Source: an uncultured Clostridia bacterium
GTDB lineage: Bacteria; Bacillota; Clostridia; Christensenellales; UBA1242
DNA length: 39,884 nt
Direction: 5' to 3'
NCBI GenBank assembly: GCA_944384415.1
Contig: CALWTF010000019.1
Span: 1-39,884 of the forward strand
The notes under the pieces were generated by a model. The model had not been told where the DNA came from. It searched no databases and worked only from the letters and a program-made list of their open reading frames with translations. The stretch's first letter is position 1, and the number at the start of each line of letters is the position of its first letter. A program made the position numbers and the translations under genes. Positions 9,972-17,389 of this stretch are shown here, piece by piece.

Positions 9972-10766
9972 TTATTGCTCCTTTGATAAAAAACTAAAAG
10001 GCTTTGGCGATTTTTTTATTGTACAATTTTCAGCAACGCAAAAACATAACTCAACATTCTTGTTTATAACACAGTTGTTTAATATATTGTTTGGTTTTAA
10101 AACAACATTATTATTAATTATAGTTCCGTTTAATATAGTGTTGTTTGGATATATTATAACATTTTTTTCTATAACAACATCGTCATCAATAAAACAAGAA
10201 TTTACATCTAAAATTTGTACACCGTTTTGTAAATGTTTTGTTAAAATGCGTTTTCTCAAAATATCACTAGCAATTGAAAGTTGTGCTTGATTAAACACGC
10301 AAAAAAAGTCTTCTTTTGCAACAGGATATTGATTAATATTTGATAAAGAAGTGCTGTTTTTTACACTTTCAGTTTCAAATATCCAACCTCGTTCAAGCTG
10401 GCATATAGTTATTGATTTTGCTTGCACATAATCCAATATATTTAAAAAGGTTTTATTTTGTAACAGTGGAGTGTCAGCATAAAAAACGGCAGTGTATTTT
10501 TTGTTTTTTAAATATGGCTTAATTGTTGATAAAATGTCATTGGTTGTGTTACACTCAATTTCTGTAACATCAAAGTTTTCAAATGCACTTAAACACCAAT
10601 TAAGAATAGATTTTCCCCAAACTTTGATTTCATAACTTTTTTGTTCAGATAAAAGGGCAGGGTTGTTGGTTTTTAAAATTAAAACATCAACATCATTATC
10701 TGTTGTTATTTTACATTTTTCAAAAAAAGATTGTATATCAATTTCTAAATCTGTTTTAATTTGCAT
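9972..10766 (-). CDS. Degenerate, shortened GlmU-like protein
   Basis: 264 aa from the ATG at 10766, which overlaps the end of tadA by 11 bases; an upstream in-frame GTG at 10823 is less likely because a GGAG lies only one base before it. The fold order matches GlmU: a nucleotidyltransferase-like half, with Tyr-Ala-Asp-Thr-Pro-Leu-Leu at 96-102 matching the GlmU Gly-Asp-x-Pro-Leu segment, then the linker typical before the GlmU beta-helix, then hexapeptide repeats from about residue 195. The Gly-rich nucleotide-binding loop expected near residues 29-43 is gone (Leu-Lys-Thr-Asn-Asn-Pro). The protein is about 190 residues shorter than GlmU (~455) and ends after a few hexapeptide turns, without the acetyltransferase site. 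It occupies the ancestral glmU position before pth-mfd. Probably not a working GlmU; a structural or new role is possible. Confidence 0.7.
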   Translation of the reverse strand: MQIKTDLEIDIQSFFEKCKITTDNDVDVLILKTNNPALLSEQKSYEIKVWGKSILNWCLSAFENFDVTEIECNTTNDILSTIKPYLKNKKYTAVFYADTPLLQNKTFLNILDYVQAKSITICQLERGWIFETESVKNSTSLSNINQYPVAKEDFFCVFNQAQLSIASDILRKRILTKHLQNGVQILDVNSCFIDDDVVIEKNVIIYPNNTILNGTIINNNVVLKPNNILNNCVINKNVELCFCVAENCTIKKSPKPFSFLSKEQ

Positions 10767-11241
10767 TATTTTCTTTTTTGCTTTTCCTTTTGTCTTTGAA
10801 ATAGTTAGACAAAATTTCAGCACACTCCTTTTCTTTTATTCCACCAATTATTTTAGGTCGGTGATTAAACCTTTTGTCTTCTGGAAGATTATAAATTGAA
10901 CCGCAACAACCAGCTTTGGGGTCATATGCTCCAAATATAATTCTTCCTAACCTAGTATTTATACAAGCCCCTGCACACATAGGGCAAGGTTCTAGTGTTA
11001 CATATAAATCGCAGTCATAAAGATGCCAATCATTAAGTTTTTTCATTGCTTTGTTAAGTGCTATCAATTCGGCGTGATACAAACTGTTGTTTTTATAATT
11101 TTTTTTGTTTTTACCCTTTGCTATAATTTTACCATCTTTAACTATAACAGCACCAACTGGCACCTCATCTAGTTCTTTTGCTTTTTTTGCCTGTTCAATA
11201 GCAATTTGCATAAATTTTTCAAAATCATTTTTATTTTGCAT
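10756..11241 (-). CDS. tadA: tRNA-specific adenosine deaminase TadA
   Basis: Deaminates A34 to inosine in tRNA-Arg(ACG). 161 aa from the ATG at 11241; an upstream in-frame TTG at 11277 has no ribosome site. The zinc site is complete: His56-Ala-Glu58 (proton shuttle) and Cys86-Pro-Met-Cys89. Ribosome-site signal is weak and the start lies 7 bases after the stop of the M14 gene, so translational coupling is likely. It overlaps the next gene by 11 bases. Confidence 0.95.
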   Translation of the reverse strand: MQNKNDFEKFMQIAIEQAKKAKELDEVPVGAVIVKDGKIIAKGKNKKNYKNNSLYHAELIALNKAMKKLNDWHLYDCDLYVTLEPCPMCAGACINTRLGRIIFGAYDPKAGCCGSIYNLPEDKRFNHRPKIIGGIKEKECAEILSNYFKDKRKSKKENNAN

Positions 11242-11248
11242 ACAACTA

Positions 11249-12091
11249 TTATATATCAAAACCACTACAAAGCGCAAGTGTTTTTTCTGGCACCAATCTA
11301 TTTTGACTCCAAATATAAGGCAAGTTTTTGATGTTTATAGGGTGATTAAATTCATCTTTCCCAACTTCAATAGTAAAAGAGGGAATGTTATATTTTTGTA
11401 TACACCAATCTTTAAATCCACCTACGCTAAATGGTGTGTTTTTGATTTTATAAGTTGTTAACTTTGAAATTTCATTTGCAATTTTTTGGTCTCTGATTAA
11501 ATCACTTCTTTTTTGTTTGAATTTAAAGTAGATTTCTTCACCTTTACTATGATAGCTGATTGTGCCAATTGGTTTTTCTTTTTCAACAAGATTGCAAAGT
11601 GCTTGTGTTTCGGGTTGGTCTGCGGGATAATATCCAATAAAATTTTCTGAAGATGGGGTAAAAGCGTTATGTTTTCCATTTCCCCAATTAGCATCAAAAT
11701 TAACATTTAAGTCAACAGCATTTGCATTTGCTTTCCAAAGTGAAAAATTGTTTGATTTATTAATATTTTGCAAAAAAGATTTTATTTGATTTGATTTAAC
11801 AGAATCTAATCCATCAACACATAAACTAACACCATCTGGATTAGACATTGGAACTAAAATAATTTGTCCGTCAAATGTTTTTTTCAAAAGACTTTTAATG
11901 TGTAAAAAACAAAGATGTGTGCAAATATATTCTCTGGCGTGTATAGAATATTGAACAATTAGTTTTTTGTTTCCTTTTCCAATATACACTGCAAAAAGTT
12001 CTCTATTTAACACCGATTTTCCAAAGCTTTGTATTGAACAATATTTGCTTATTTCATCTAATTTTTTTAAAAAATTGTCATAAAAAAACAT
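11249..12091 (-). CDS. M14-family zinc carboxypeptidase (cell-wall peptide type)
   Basis: 280 aa from the ATG at 12091, which follows AAAGGAGG at ideal spacing. The M14 site is complete: zinc ligands His51 and Glu54 (His-Ala-Arg-Glu), His181 (Ser-Tyr-His-Ser-Lys-Gly) and catalytic Glu242 (Thr-Ile-Glu-Val-Gly). The Asn-Pro-Asp-Gly at 84-87 and Asn-x-Asn-Phe-Asp-Ala-Asn-Trp at 129-136 are typical of the gamma-D-glutamyl-diaminopimelate peptidase branch. No signal peptide is seen, so it probably acts in the cytoplasm on recycled muropeptides; that substrate is inferred and agrees with the DAP dehydrogenase in this window. Its start codon lies inside a terminator-like hairpin (see findings). Confidence 0.9.
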   Translation of the reverse strand: MFFYDNFLKKLDEISKYCSIQSFGKSVLNRELFAVYIGKGNKKLIVQYSIHAREYICTHLCFLHIKSLLKKTFDGQIILVPMSNPDGVSLCVDGLDSVKSNQIKSFLQNINKSNNFSLWKANANAVDLNVNFDANWGNGKHNAFTPSSENFIGYYPADQPETQALCNLVEKEKPIGTISYHSKGEEIYFKFKQKRSDLIRDQKIANEISKLTTYKIKNTPFSVGGFKDWCIQKYNIPSFTIEVGKDEFNHPINIKNLPYIWSQNRLVPEKTLALCSGFDI

Positions 12092-12121
12092 ATAACCTCC
12101 TTTAAAGGTTATATGTTTTTT
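12083..12121 (-). promoter_or_regulatory. Terminator-like hairpin covering the M14 gene start
   Basis: On the minus strand a perfect 15-bp stem (AAAAAACATATAACC with GGTTATATGTTTTTT) with a 9-base loop starts 2 bases after the stop of the CPBP gene. AAAGGA of the Shine-Dalgarno lies in the loop, and the ATG of the M14 gene and the T run of a terminator lie in the 3' arm. The same sequence could act as terminator, attenuator or translational switch. Confidence 0.8.
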
Positions 12122-12123
12122 AA

Positions 12124-13326
12124 TTACATTATGCCCCACAAAAAGCTAAAAATTGTACCCATAGCACCTAAAAATATAGCACAATATATAAATAAATAGT
12201 CAGCTTTGTGTGGTTTTTGCTTTTTTTCAAGTTCGCTTTCCATAAGTAAAATATCAATTAAACCAGGTTTTTCTGAAATGTTTTTCATTAAAGTTTCGTT
12301 TAATTTTCCGCCTTCAAGTTTTTTCTGTATGTCTAACATTGAAATTTGAGTGTACAAGTTTAACATTTGTCGTTTGTTGCTTGTGTCAAATTCATTTTCA
12401 AACTCTGTGCCTTTAATTTGCTCTTTAAAATTCTTTTGAAAATCATAAAATTTTTGTAATTTCCCTTGTGCAAAAATAAGAGATATAAAATATAAAATAC
12501 CAAAACATACTGCAATTAATATTAATATTGATAAAATACTTGAAAGTAAAATATTACCATTATAAAAGAATGAACTTACATTGTTTATAAGTTGTGAGCC
12601 AAGCCAGTTATTATTTAATGAAAAATCTATTAATACACTTAAAAAATTGTTGCTAAAATGAATAATCATAGCAGGGAAAATACTTCTGCTTACTGCTGTT
12701 ACTAAACCTAAAATTAATCCAATTACAAAAGCATATCCAAATTGAACAATATTAAAATGCATAAATCCAAATAATAATGCAGAAATCAATATAGCTCTTT
12801 TAATACCATTATTTTTTAGTGAACCTAAAAGCAAACCTCGATGTGAAATTTCCTCACAAAATCCTGGCATCATTGCAGTAGTAATTATGCTAAAAATAAA
12901 AGCTAATGTTGAATAGTCCCCACCAGTGCTACTGCTAAATTGGTATCCAAAGAAAATTAAAAGCCCAGACCAAAACGATGATAAATAGTTTGTTAATATA
13001 AAAACAAGAAAACCTAATATAAACGAAAATAAAATTATTTTCCAGTTAACTTTTTTAAAAGAAAAATTTAAAAAAGCTTGTTTAAATGTTGTTTTATTTA
13101 ACCATTTATAAAGTATTAAAGGAAGTAAAAACATAATACCAACTTGTATTAATGTGGAAACTAAACGGTTTGCCCATTCTGTATCCATTCCATTAAATAC
13201 TCCCCAGTAGCTAAATATTTTTACCATAACAAAACAAAACATTACGATAAAATAAATTAATCCAGAATAAAAAATTGTTTTGTCTTCAATTATAAACTTT
13301 TTTTTAGGTTGAAAATCGTTTTCCAT
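12124..13326 (-). CDS. CPBP-family intramembrane metalloprotease
   Basis: 400 aa, about eight membrane segments. It carries the CPBP (CAAX protease / bacteriocin-processing) motifs: Cys-Glu-Glu-Ile-Ser-His-Arg-Gly (EExxxR), Phe-Gly-Phe-Met-His-Phe-Asn, and a later His-Phe-Ser-Asn-Asn. A cytoplasmic C-terminal tail of about 80 residues with a final membrane anchor follows. It lies 15 bases after a second CPBP gene in the same operon, with AAGGAGT before the ATG. The substrate is unknown; relatives act in bacteriocin immunity or prenyl-protein processing. No bacteriocin gene is visible nearby. Confidence 0.88.
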   Translation of the reverse strand: MENDFQPKKKFIIEDKTIFYSGLIYFIVMFCFVMVKIFSYWGVFNGMDTEWANRLVSTLIQVGIMFLLPLILYKWLNKTTFKQAFLNFSFKKVNWKIILFSFILGFLVFILTNYLSSFWSGLLIFFGYQFSSSTGGDYSTLAFIFSIITTAMMPGFCEEISHRGLLLGSLKNNGIKRAILISALLFGFMHFNIVQFGYAFVIGLILGLVTAVSRSIFPAMIIHFSNNFLSVLIDFSLNNNWLGSQLINNVSSFFYNGNILLSSILSILILIAVCFGILYFISLIFAQGKLQKFYDFQKNFKEQIKGTEFENEFDTSNKRQMLNLYTQISMLDIQKKLEGGKLNETLMKNISEKPGLIDILLMESELEKKQKPHKADYLFIYCAIFLGAMGTIFSFLWGIM

Positions 13327-13341
13327 TATTACTCCTTAAAT

Positions 13342-14361
13342 TTAACCCAAAGTACCCAATATCAAAAGTAATATTGCTACAACAAATGCTAATATCCAAT
13401 ATTGTCTTGTTTTATTTTCTTCATTTGTTTTATTATCATTATTCAAGTTTTCTATTTTATTTTTATTATCTTGTTCAAATAATAAATTTTCATTATTAGT
13501 TTTTAAATTGTTAGGTTGTTTTTTTCTTATAATGTAAATGCTAAGATAAACAAGACCAATTGCAACAGCTAAAAGCGCAATACCAATTAAAAAGTAACCA
13601 AATGAAACTGTAGTAGTTCCAGAAATTATACCATTGTTTACAAGATAAACATTTATAAGTACTTGTGTATTAGACACAAAATGTATAATCATTGTTAACC
13701 ATAAAGTGTTTGTTTCCCAATAAATTAATCCTAACAATATTCCAAATATAAAAGTATATGGAAGTTGAAAAATACTAGTGTGCATTAAACTAAACGCTAA
13801 TGCTGAAATAATAATTGCAAACCATTTGCCTTTATTTCTTAATCCATTTAGTATTACACCACGAAAAATTATTTCTTCTACTATGGCAGGTAAAAATGCC
13901 GATACTATTATTGCCAAAAACAATTGAGCAACATTATTAATTGGAAAACCAAGTTCAGTTGGTGCATTTAACCCTGTTAATTCAATTAACCAAGCATAAC
14001 AATCAATAATGGGTGAAGTTAAATATACAAACACTAATCCTATTAAAAAACAAATAAAAATCGTTAAAAAATTTGATTTTTGCTTAATTTTTATTGCATT
14101 TTCCCAATCAAAATTATTTGTTTTATTATATAGCAAAAATAAACTAAAAATAATCCCATAAAAAAATATAGGAAATAAATAATTAAAAGTAGCACTGTTT
14201 TGTATAATTTCAACTTCTGTTCCTGTTGCTTTTGAAATTATAATTAAAATACTTGATGCTATAACAGAAATAGCAAGTGAAGTTAACAGCACAAAAGCAT
14301 ACATTTTTGCCGAATCAAAAGGCGAGTACATATCTTTTTTGTTTTTTAAATTATTATCCAT
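13342..14361 (-). CDS. CPBP-family intramembrane metalloprotease (paralogue)
   Basis: 339 aa. Motifs are Val-Glu-Glu-Ile-Ile-Phe-Arg-Gly (EExxxR), Phe-Ser-Leu-Met-His-Thr-Ser, and Ile-Ile-His-Phe-Val-Ser-Asn, so the metal-binding residues are all present. The C-terminal region has two membrane segments separated by an Asn/Lys/Glu-rich low-complexity linker. It is related to the next gene, which suggests tandem duplication, but the two have diverged strongly. First gene after the promoter at 14397-14425; the ribosome site (TTGGAA) is weak. Confidence 0.88.
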   Translation of the reverse strand: MDNNLKNKKDMYSPFDSAKMYAFVLLTSLAISVIASSILIIISKATGTEVEIIQNSATFNYLFPIFFYGIIFSLFLLYNKTNNFDWENAIKIKQKSNFLTIFICFLIGLVFVYLTSPIIDCYAWLIELTGLNAPTELGFPINNVAQLFLAIIVSAFLPAIVEEIIFRGVILNGLRNKGKWFAIIISALAFSLMHTSIFQLPYTFIFGILLGLIYWETNTLWLTMIIHFVSNTQVLINVYLVNNGIISGTTTVSFGYFLIGIALLAVAIGLVYLSIYIIRKKQPNNLKTNNENLLFEQDNKNKIENLNNDNKTNEENKTRQYWILAFVVAILLLILGTLG

Positions 14362-14396
14362 AAAATTCCAACCAAAACTTTTTAAAATACTTATAT

Positions 14397-14425
14397 ATTA
14401 TATAAAATTTGGGTAATAAAATCAA
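14397..14425 (-). promoter_or_regulatory. Promoter of the CPBP operon
   Basis: Minus strand TTGATT (14420-14425), 17 bases, TATAAT (14397-14402), 36 bases before the first CPBP start. It may also feed the downstream M14-tadA-pth-mfd genes if transcription passes the 12083-12121 hairpin. Confidence 0.75.
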
Positions 14426-14438
14426 CATTTTTATATTA

Positions 14439-15047
14439 TCAAATTTTATTTTGTTTTGGAAAATTTTCTATAATATATTTTAAAATATAGTAAACAAGCA
14501 TTAGGATAAATACTATAGTAATACAAAGTAAAATTAAATCAATAAGTTCATAAAAAATTGAACACAATAAAAAGATAAATAAAGCACTAATTAAATTTCC
14601 AATAATCAAACAAAGAATACCTTTAAAAATTTTGAAATTATAAAGTGAAATAAGCATTGCACCTGTCCATATTCCTGTAAATGGTATTGGAAGAGCAATA
14701 AAACCTACACACCACCAAAATTTCTTTTTTTCGGTTATATTTTTTTTATTTTTGCTTAATATGTTTTGTTTAATTTTTATTGATAAATAAGAAAATTTTT
14801 TGTTTTTTTTAAACCAGTTCAAAACTGGCTTAAAAAGTAAGAAAACAATAATTCCTGAAATACAACTTCCTAAAAAAGCCGTTAAAGTAGCACCCAATAC
14901 TGACATTGCTCCATTTCCCCATAAAGCTGTTGACATACCAAGTGGAACAGCTGCATGCATTTCTAACACGGGCATCATTGAGGTTATTAAAACAACAAAA
15001 AATGCTCCTAAATATCCGAACCAATTTGCTATTAAAAATTCAAACAC
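14439..15047 (-). CDS. Small multidrug export family membrane protein
   Basis: 202 aa, GTG start with GAGG 7 bases upstream. It matches the COG2426 / Sm_multidrug_ex type: an N-terminal segment with Pro-Val-Leu-Glu-Met-His-Ala-Ala-Val-Pro-Leu-Gly and the hallmark Leu-Pro-Ile-Pro-Phe-Thr-Gly-Ile-Trp-Thr-Gly re-entrant motif, about five membrane segments and a short Lys-rich cytoplasmic loop. A paralogue lies at 37033-37755. Despite the family name no transported drug is established, and a role in lipid or small-molecule transport is equally possible. Confidence 0.8.
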   Translation of the reverse strand: MFEFLIANWFGYLGAFFVVLITSMMPVLEMHAAVPLGMSTALWGNGAMSVLGATLTAFLGSCISGIIVFLLFKPVLNWFKKNKKFSYLSIKIKQNILSKNKKNITEKKKFWWCVGFIALPIPFTGIWTGAMLISLYNFKIFKGILCLIIGNLISALFIFLLCSIFYELIDLILLCITIVFILMLVYYILKYIIENFPKQNKI

Positions 15048-15129
15048 TAAAACCTCGTTTTTATTTAAGTTATGCAGGAAATATATTTTTTATGAATAAA
15101 TAAAATTATGATAAATTTACATTTAACAG

Positions 15130-15158
15130 TTGAATAATTAACTTAAATAGTATATAAT
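15130..15158 (+). promoter_or_regulatory. Promoter of tRNA-Leu
   Basis: TTGAAT (15130-15135), 17 bases, TATAAT (15153-15158), ending 11 bases before the mature tRNA. Confidence 0.85.
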
Positions 15159-15169
15159 ATATAATATGC

Positions 15170-15252
<83 letters not shown>

Positions 15253-15257
15253 AAAAT

Positions 15258-15280
15258 AAAAAGCCTTTAAGGCTTTTTTT
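15258..15280. terminator. Bidirectional terminator between tRNA-Leu and the 15304 gene
   Basis: AAAAGCC and GGCTTTT flank a short loop, with A and T runs on both sides, so it can end transcription from either direction. Confidence 0.8.
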
Positions 15281-15303
15281 GTTATTTATCATTGTAACTA
15301 TTT

Positions 15304-16335
15304 TTATTCAACAGGAAGTTTAAAGGAAGACTTTAAGTTTTTATTTTCTTCTTCATATAACATTATTCTTTGTTTTTTCTCATAATCACTTTTGTTTGCA
15401 TTTGTTAAAATATCGTTTATTTCCTTATATAGTTGGGTGACAGATAAAGGATAAAATGTTTCATTGTGTTGATTATTAAGTGAGTTTTCAACACCATAAC
15501 TTAATGCTTTTTTAATAATTTGATAGGTGGTATTTATCCGTGGATTTTTATTTTCTGTGTAAGCATTATTTGTAATAAATATTAAATCGTGTTCATCAAA
15601 AGCGGTTTTAATTTCACTTTCAAAGCTTTTGGCATATATCGTAATTGTATTTTCATCTTTTTCAATAAAACCCGCGCCCATAAATGGTAATGTGGTTAAA
15701 TTGTGTTTAGTTAAAAAATTTTCTTCAAAAATTTTACCAAATCTTTCATCAGAAAAAGATTCTAACATAACATTGGTGATATAAGGGCTTGGTTTTACAG
15801 TTGGTGAATAGGTAATATTAAGGATTTGGCTTAGAATTGTTTTTGTTTCATCTTCATTAAAATTGAAATAAGTTTGCATTATTTTAGCCGAATTTTTAAC
15901 TATGCGATTTACTACACTTTGACCATAACAATGTGATAAAAAGTTTAAATTTCTCATATTTTTGCAGCAATCTTCAACCGAAAGAGGTTTTCCTTTGTTA
16001 TTAATAATTCTTGGTAAAATTAATTGTTTACTTAATTTGCTAATTTCTTCATTGTTTAATGAACCAGTGTCAAAGTTTTGCTCACTACTATAAACAATAG
16101 AGTAAATTTCTGGTTGTGAAATTGATTGTAGGTCTTGAAGCATAGTTTCAGCACTTTTTGCCATTCCATTTGCATATGTAGTGTTTATTGTTGCATTTCC
16201 ATTAAAACATAAAACTGTTGGTTTTGATGTGTCAATATCAAGTGTGCTAATAGTTTGCCAACCATTTTTATAAATTTCTGATTTTTCAACTCGTTTTCCA
16301 AATTTGAATGGTGTACGATTAATTTCATTATCCAT
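15304..16335 (-). CDS. Uncharacterised protein with alpha/beta-hydrolase-like core
   Basis: 343 aa from the ATG at 16335, with AGAAGG 5 bases before it (a GTG two codons upstream is less likely). I do not recognise the family. The N-terminal part has a strand-turn Pro-Thr-Val-Leu-Cys-Phe-Asn-Gly-Asn (about 36-44) like the oxyanion strand of alpha/beta hydrolases. Residues 133-139 (Leu-Ser-His-Cys-Tyr-Gly-Gln) fit a nucleophile elbow (small-x-nucleophile-x-small) with Cys136 as candidate nucleophile. No signal peptide or membrane segment; the C-terminus is charged and helical. It is a single gene with its own promoter between tRNA-Leu and the tRNA cluster, a position typical of acquired genes. 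The catalytic role is inference only. Confidence 0.75.
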   Translation of the reverse strand: MDNEINRTPFKFGKRVEKSEIYKNGWQTISTLDIDTSKPTVLCFNGNATINTTYANGMAKSAETMLQDLQSISQPEIYSIVYSSEQNFDTGSLNNEEISKLSKQLILPRIINNKGKPLSVEDCCKNMRNLNFLSHCYGQSVVNRIVKNSAKIMQTYFNFNEDETKTILSQILNITYSPTVKPSPYITNVMLESFSDERFGKIFEENFLTKHNLTTLPFMGAGFIEKDENTITIYAKSFESEIKTAFDEHDLIFITNNAYTENKNPRINTTYQIIKKALSYGVENSLNNQHNETFYPLSVTQLYKEINDILTNANKSDYEKKQRIMLYEEENKNLKSSFKLPVE

Positions 16336-16365
16336 ATTCACCTTCTTAGTTGTTATTATATAACT

Positions 16366-16374
16366 ATTATATCA
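16366..16374 (-). promoter_or_regulatory. Extended -10 promoter of the 15304 gene
   Basis: Minus strand TGA-TATAAT (16374-16366), about 30 bases before the start codon. A TTGTAA 19 bases further upstream is a poor -35. Confidence 0.5.
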
Positions 16375-16411
16375 TATTTAGTTTATTTTTTTACAATATT
16401 TAAACAAAAAA

Positions 16412-16432
16412 TAAAAAAGCCTTTCGGCTTTT
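16412..16432 (-). terminator. Terminator of the six-tRNA cluster
   Basis: On the minus strand AAAAGCC-GAAA-GGCTTTT followed by a T-rich run, 5 bases after tRNA-Lys. Confidence 0.85.
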
Positions 16433-16436
16433 CTTT

Positions 16437-16512
16437 TGGTGACCCAACCGCGGATCGAACGCGGGACAACTTGATTAAAAGTCAAGTGCTCTACCTACTG
16501 AGCTATTGGGTC
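16437..16512 (-). tRNA. tRNA-Lys(UUU)
   Basis: 76 bases, CCA encoded. The acceptor is GACCCAA/TTGGGTC, and the anticodon loop CTTTTAA contains TTT. Last gene of the cluster. Confidence 0.96.
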
Positions 16513-16515
16513 ATA

Positions 16516-16590
16516 TGGCAGGGGTGGCTGGATTCGAACCAACGCATGCTAGAGTCAAAGTCTAGTGCCTTACCGCTTGGCTACACCCCT
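16516..16590 (-). tRNA. tRNA-Gln(UUG)
   Basis: 75 bases, CCA encoded. The acceptor is AGGGGTG/CACCCCT with discriminator G, and the loop CTTTGAC contains TTG. Only 3 bases separate it from tRNA-Lys. Confidence 0.96.
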
Positions 16591-16601
16591 ATAAAGGGTA
16601 T

Positions 16602-16677
16602 TGGCAGGGGTGGAAGGATTCGAACCCTCGAAATGCTTGAGTCAGAGTCAAGTGCCTTACCGCTTGGCGACACCCCT
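16602..16677 (-). tRNA. tRNA-Gln(CUG)
   Basis: 76 bases with the same acceptor stem as the neighbouring tRNA-Gln(UUG); the loop CTCTGAC contains CTG. It is probably a tandem duplicate with a changed anticodon. CUG reading by a dedicated tRNA is a small luxury in so AT-rich a genome. Confidence 0.95.
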
Positions 16678-16720
16678 TTATCAATCATAAAATTTCTAAC
16701 CCACGCCTCGCCCTTATTAA

Positions 16721-16797
16721 TGGGGTGAATAGTGGGACTCGAACCCACGACCTCCAGGGCCACAACCTGGCGCTCTACCAACTAAGCTATATCCACC
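16721..16797 (-). tRNA. tRNA-His(GUG)
   Basis: 77 bases including the genome-encoded G-1, which faces C73. The acceptor is GTGGATA/TATTCAC and the loop TTGTGGC contains GTG. CCA encoded. Confidence 0.96.
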
Positions 16798-16823
16798 ATA
16801 AAGCAATATGCTTTTAGATAGAT

Positions 16824-16838
16824 TTCCGCAAAGCGGAA
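16824..16838 (-). other. Spacer hairpin between tRNA-Arg and tRNA-His
   Basis: TTCCGC and GCGGAA around a 3-base loop start directly after the CCA of tRNA-Arg. A related but shorter CGC/GCG spacer follows tRNA-Gly at 16955-16962. They may guide 3'-end processing, or be remnants of a duplicated spacer. Confidence 0.5.
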
Positions 16839-16915
16839 TGGCGCGCTTGGAGGGACTCGAACCCCCGACCTACGCCTTAGAAGGGCGTTGCTCTATCCAG
16901 TTGAGCTACAAGCGC
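16839..16915 (-). tRNA. tRNA-Arg(UCU)
   Basis: 77 bases, CCA encoded. The acceptor is GCGCTTG/CAAGCGC with discriminator G, and the loop CTTCTAA contains TCT. Confidence 0.96.
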
Positions 16916-16965
16916 ACATACACTGTTGGTTTGAGTTCGTCCCTTAATTATATCCGCAAGCGAAA

Positions 16966-17039
16966 TGGAGCGAGAGAAGGGAATCGAACCCTCATAACCA
17001 GCTTGGAAGGCTGGCGCTCTACCACTGAGCTACTCTCGC
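16966..17039 (-). tRNA. tRNA-Gly(UCC)
   Basis: 74 bases, CCA encoded. The acceptor is GCGAGAG/CTCTCGC with discriminator U, and the loop CTTCCAA contains TCC. First gene of the cluster. Confidence 0.96.
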
Positions 17040-17072
17040 ACAGACGACTTTCCGCCACTGATATACTTAATT

Positions 17073-17101
17073 ATTCTATCATAAACCAAAATTTGTGTCA
17101 A
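17073..17101 (-). promoter_or_regulatory. Promoter of the six-tRNA cluster
   Basis: Minus strand TTGACA (17096-17101), 17 bases, TAGAAT (17073-17078), 34 bases before tRNA-Gly. The remaining 17102-17326 is extreme AT-rich spacer in which I see nothing else. Confidence 0.85.
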
Positions 17102-17326
17102 TAGAATATTTTAAATTTTTAAAATTTATTGTTAATTTTATATATTTAATTTGTAATATTAATTAATTTGTAATTTTTATTGTTTTTAAAGATATAATTA
17201 AATTATTAATTTCATTTAAAAGCAATTTATATTATATTATTTTATTAAATTTAAAAAGTCAATCAAATTTAAACACAATTATATTTTATTTAATTTAAAA
17301 ATTTGTTAGAAAATAATAAATAGAAC

Positions 17327-17355
17327 TTGAAATTTAACTTAAATTTTGTTATCAT
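17327..17355 (+). promoter_or_regulatory. Probable promoter of ndk
   Basis: TTGAAA (17327-17332), 17 bases, TATCAT (17350-17355), 35 bases before the start codon. Confidence 0.55.
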
Positions 17356-17389
17356 AATCTTATATTTGATATTTTTTAAGGAGATAATA

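Noticed and set aside
14800..15103. Three frames of 64-99 codons overlapping the export-family gene
   Set aside because: They are antisense or shifted readings of a gene with family motifs and a ribosome site.
16516..16677. Two near-identical repeats looking like a CRISPR or insertion repeat
   Set aside because: They are tRNA-Gln(UUG) and tRNA-Gln(CUG), complete with anticodons and CCA.
16471..17104. Open frames of 66-98 codons on both strands in the tRNA cluster
   Set aside because: They run across tRNA genes on either strand, have no ribosome sites, and peptide content is what conserved tRNA arms give when translated.
17102..17326. Replication-origin-like AT-rich spacer
   Set aside because: No cluster of DnaA boxes (TTATCCACA) and no dnaA, dnaN or gyr genes; base composition alone is not evidence here.
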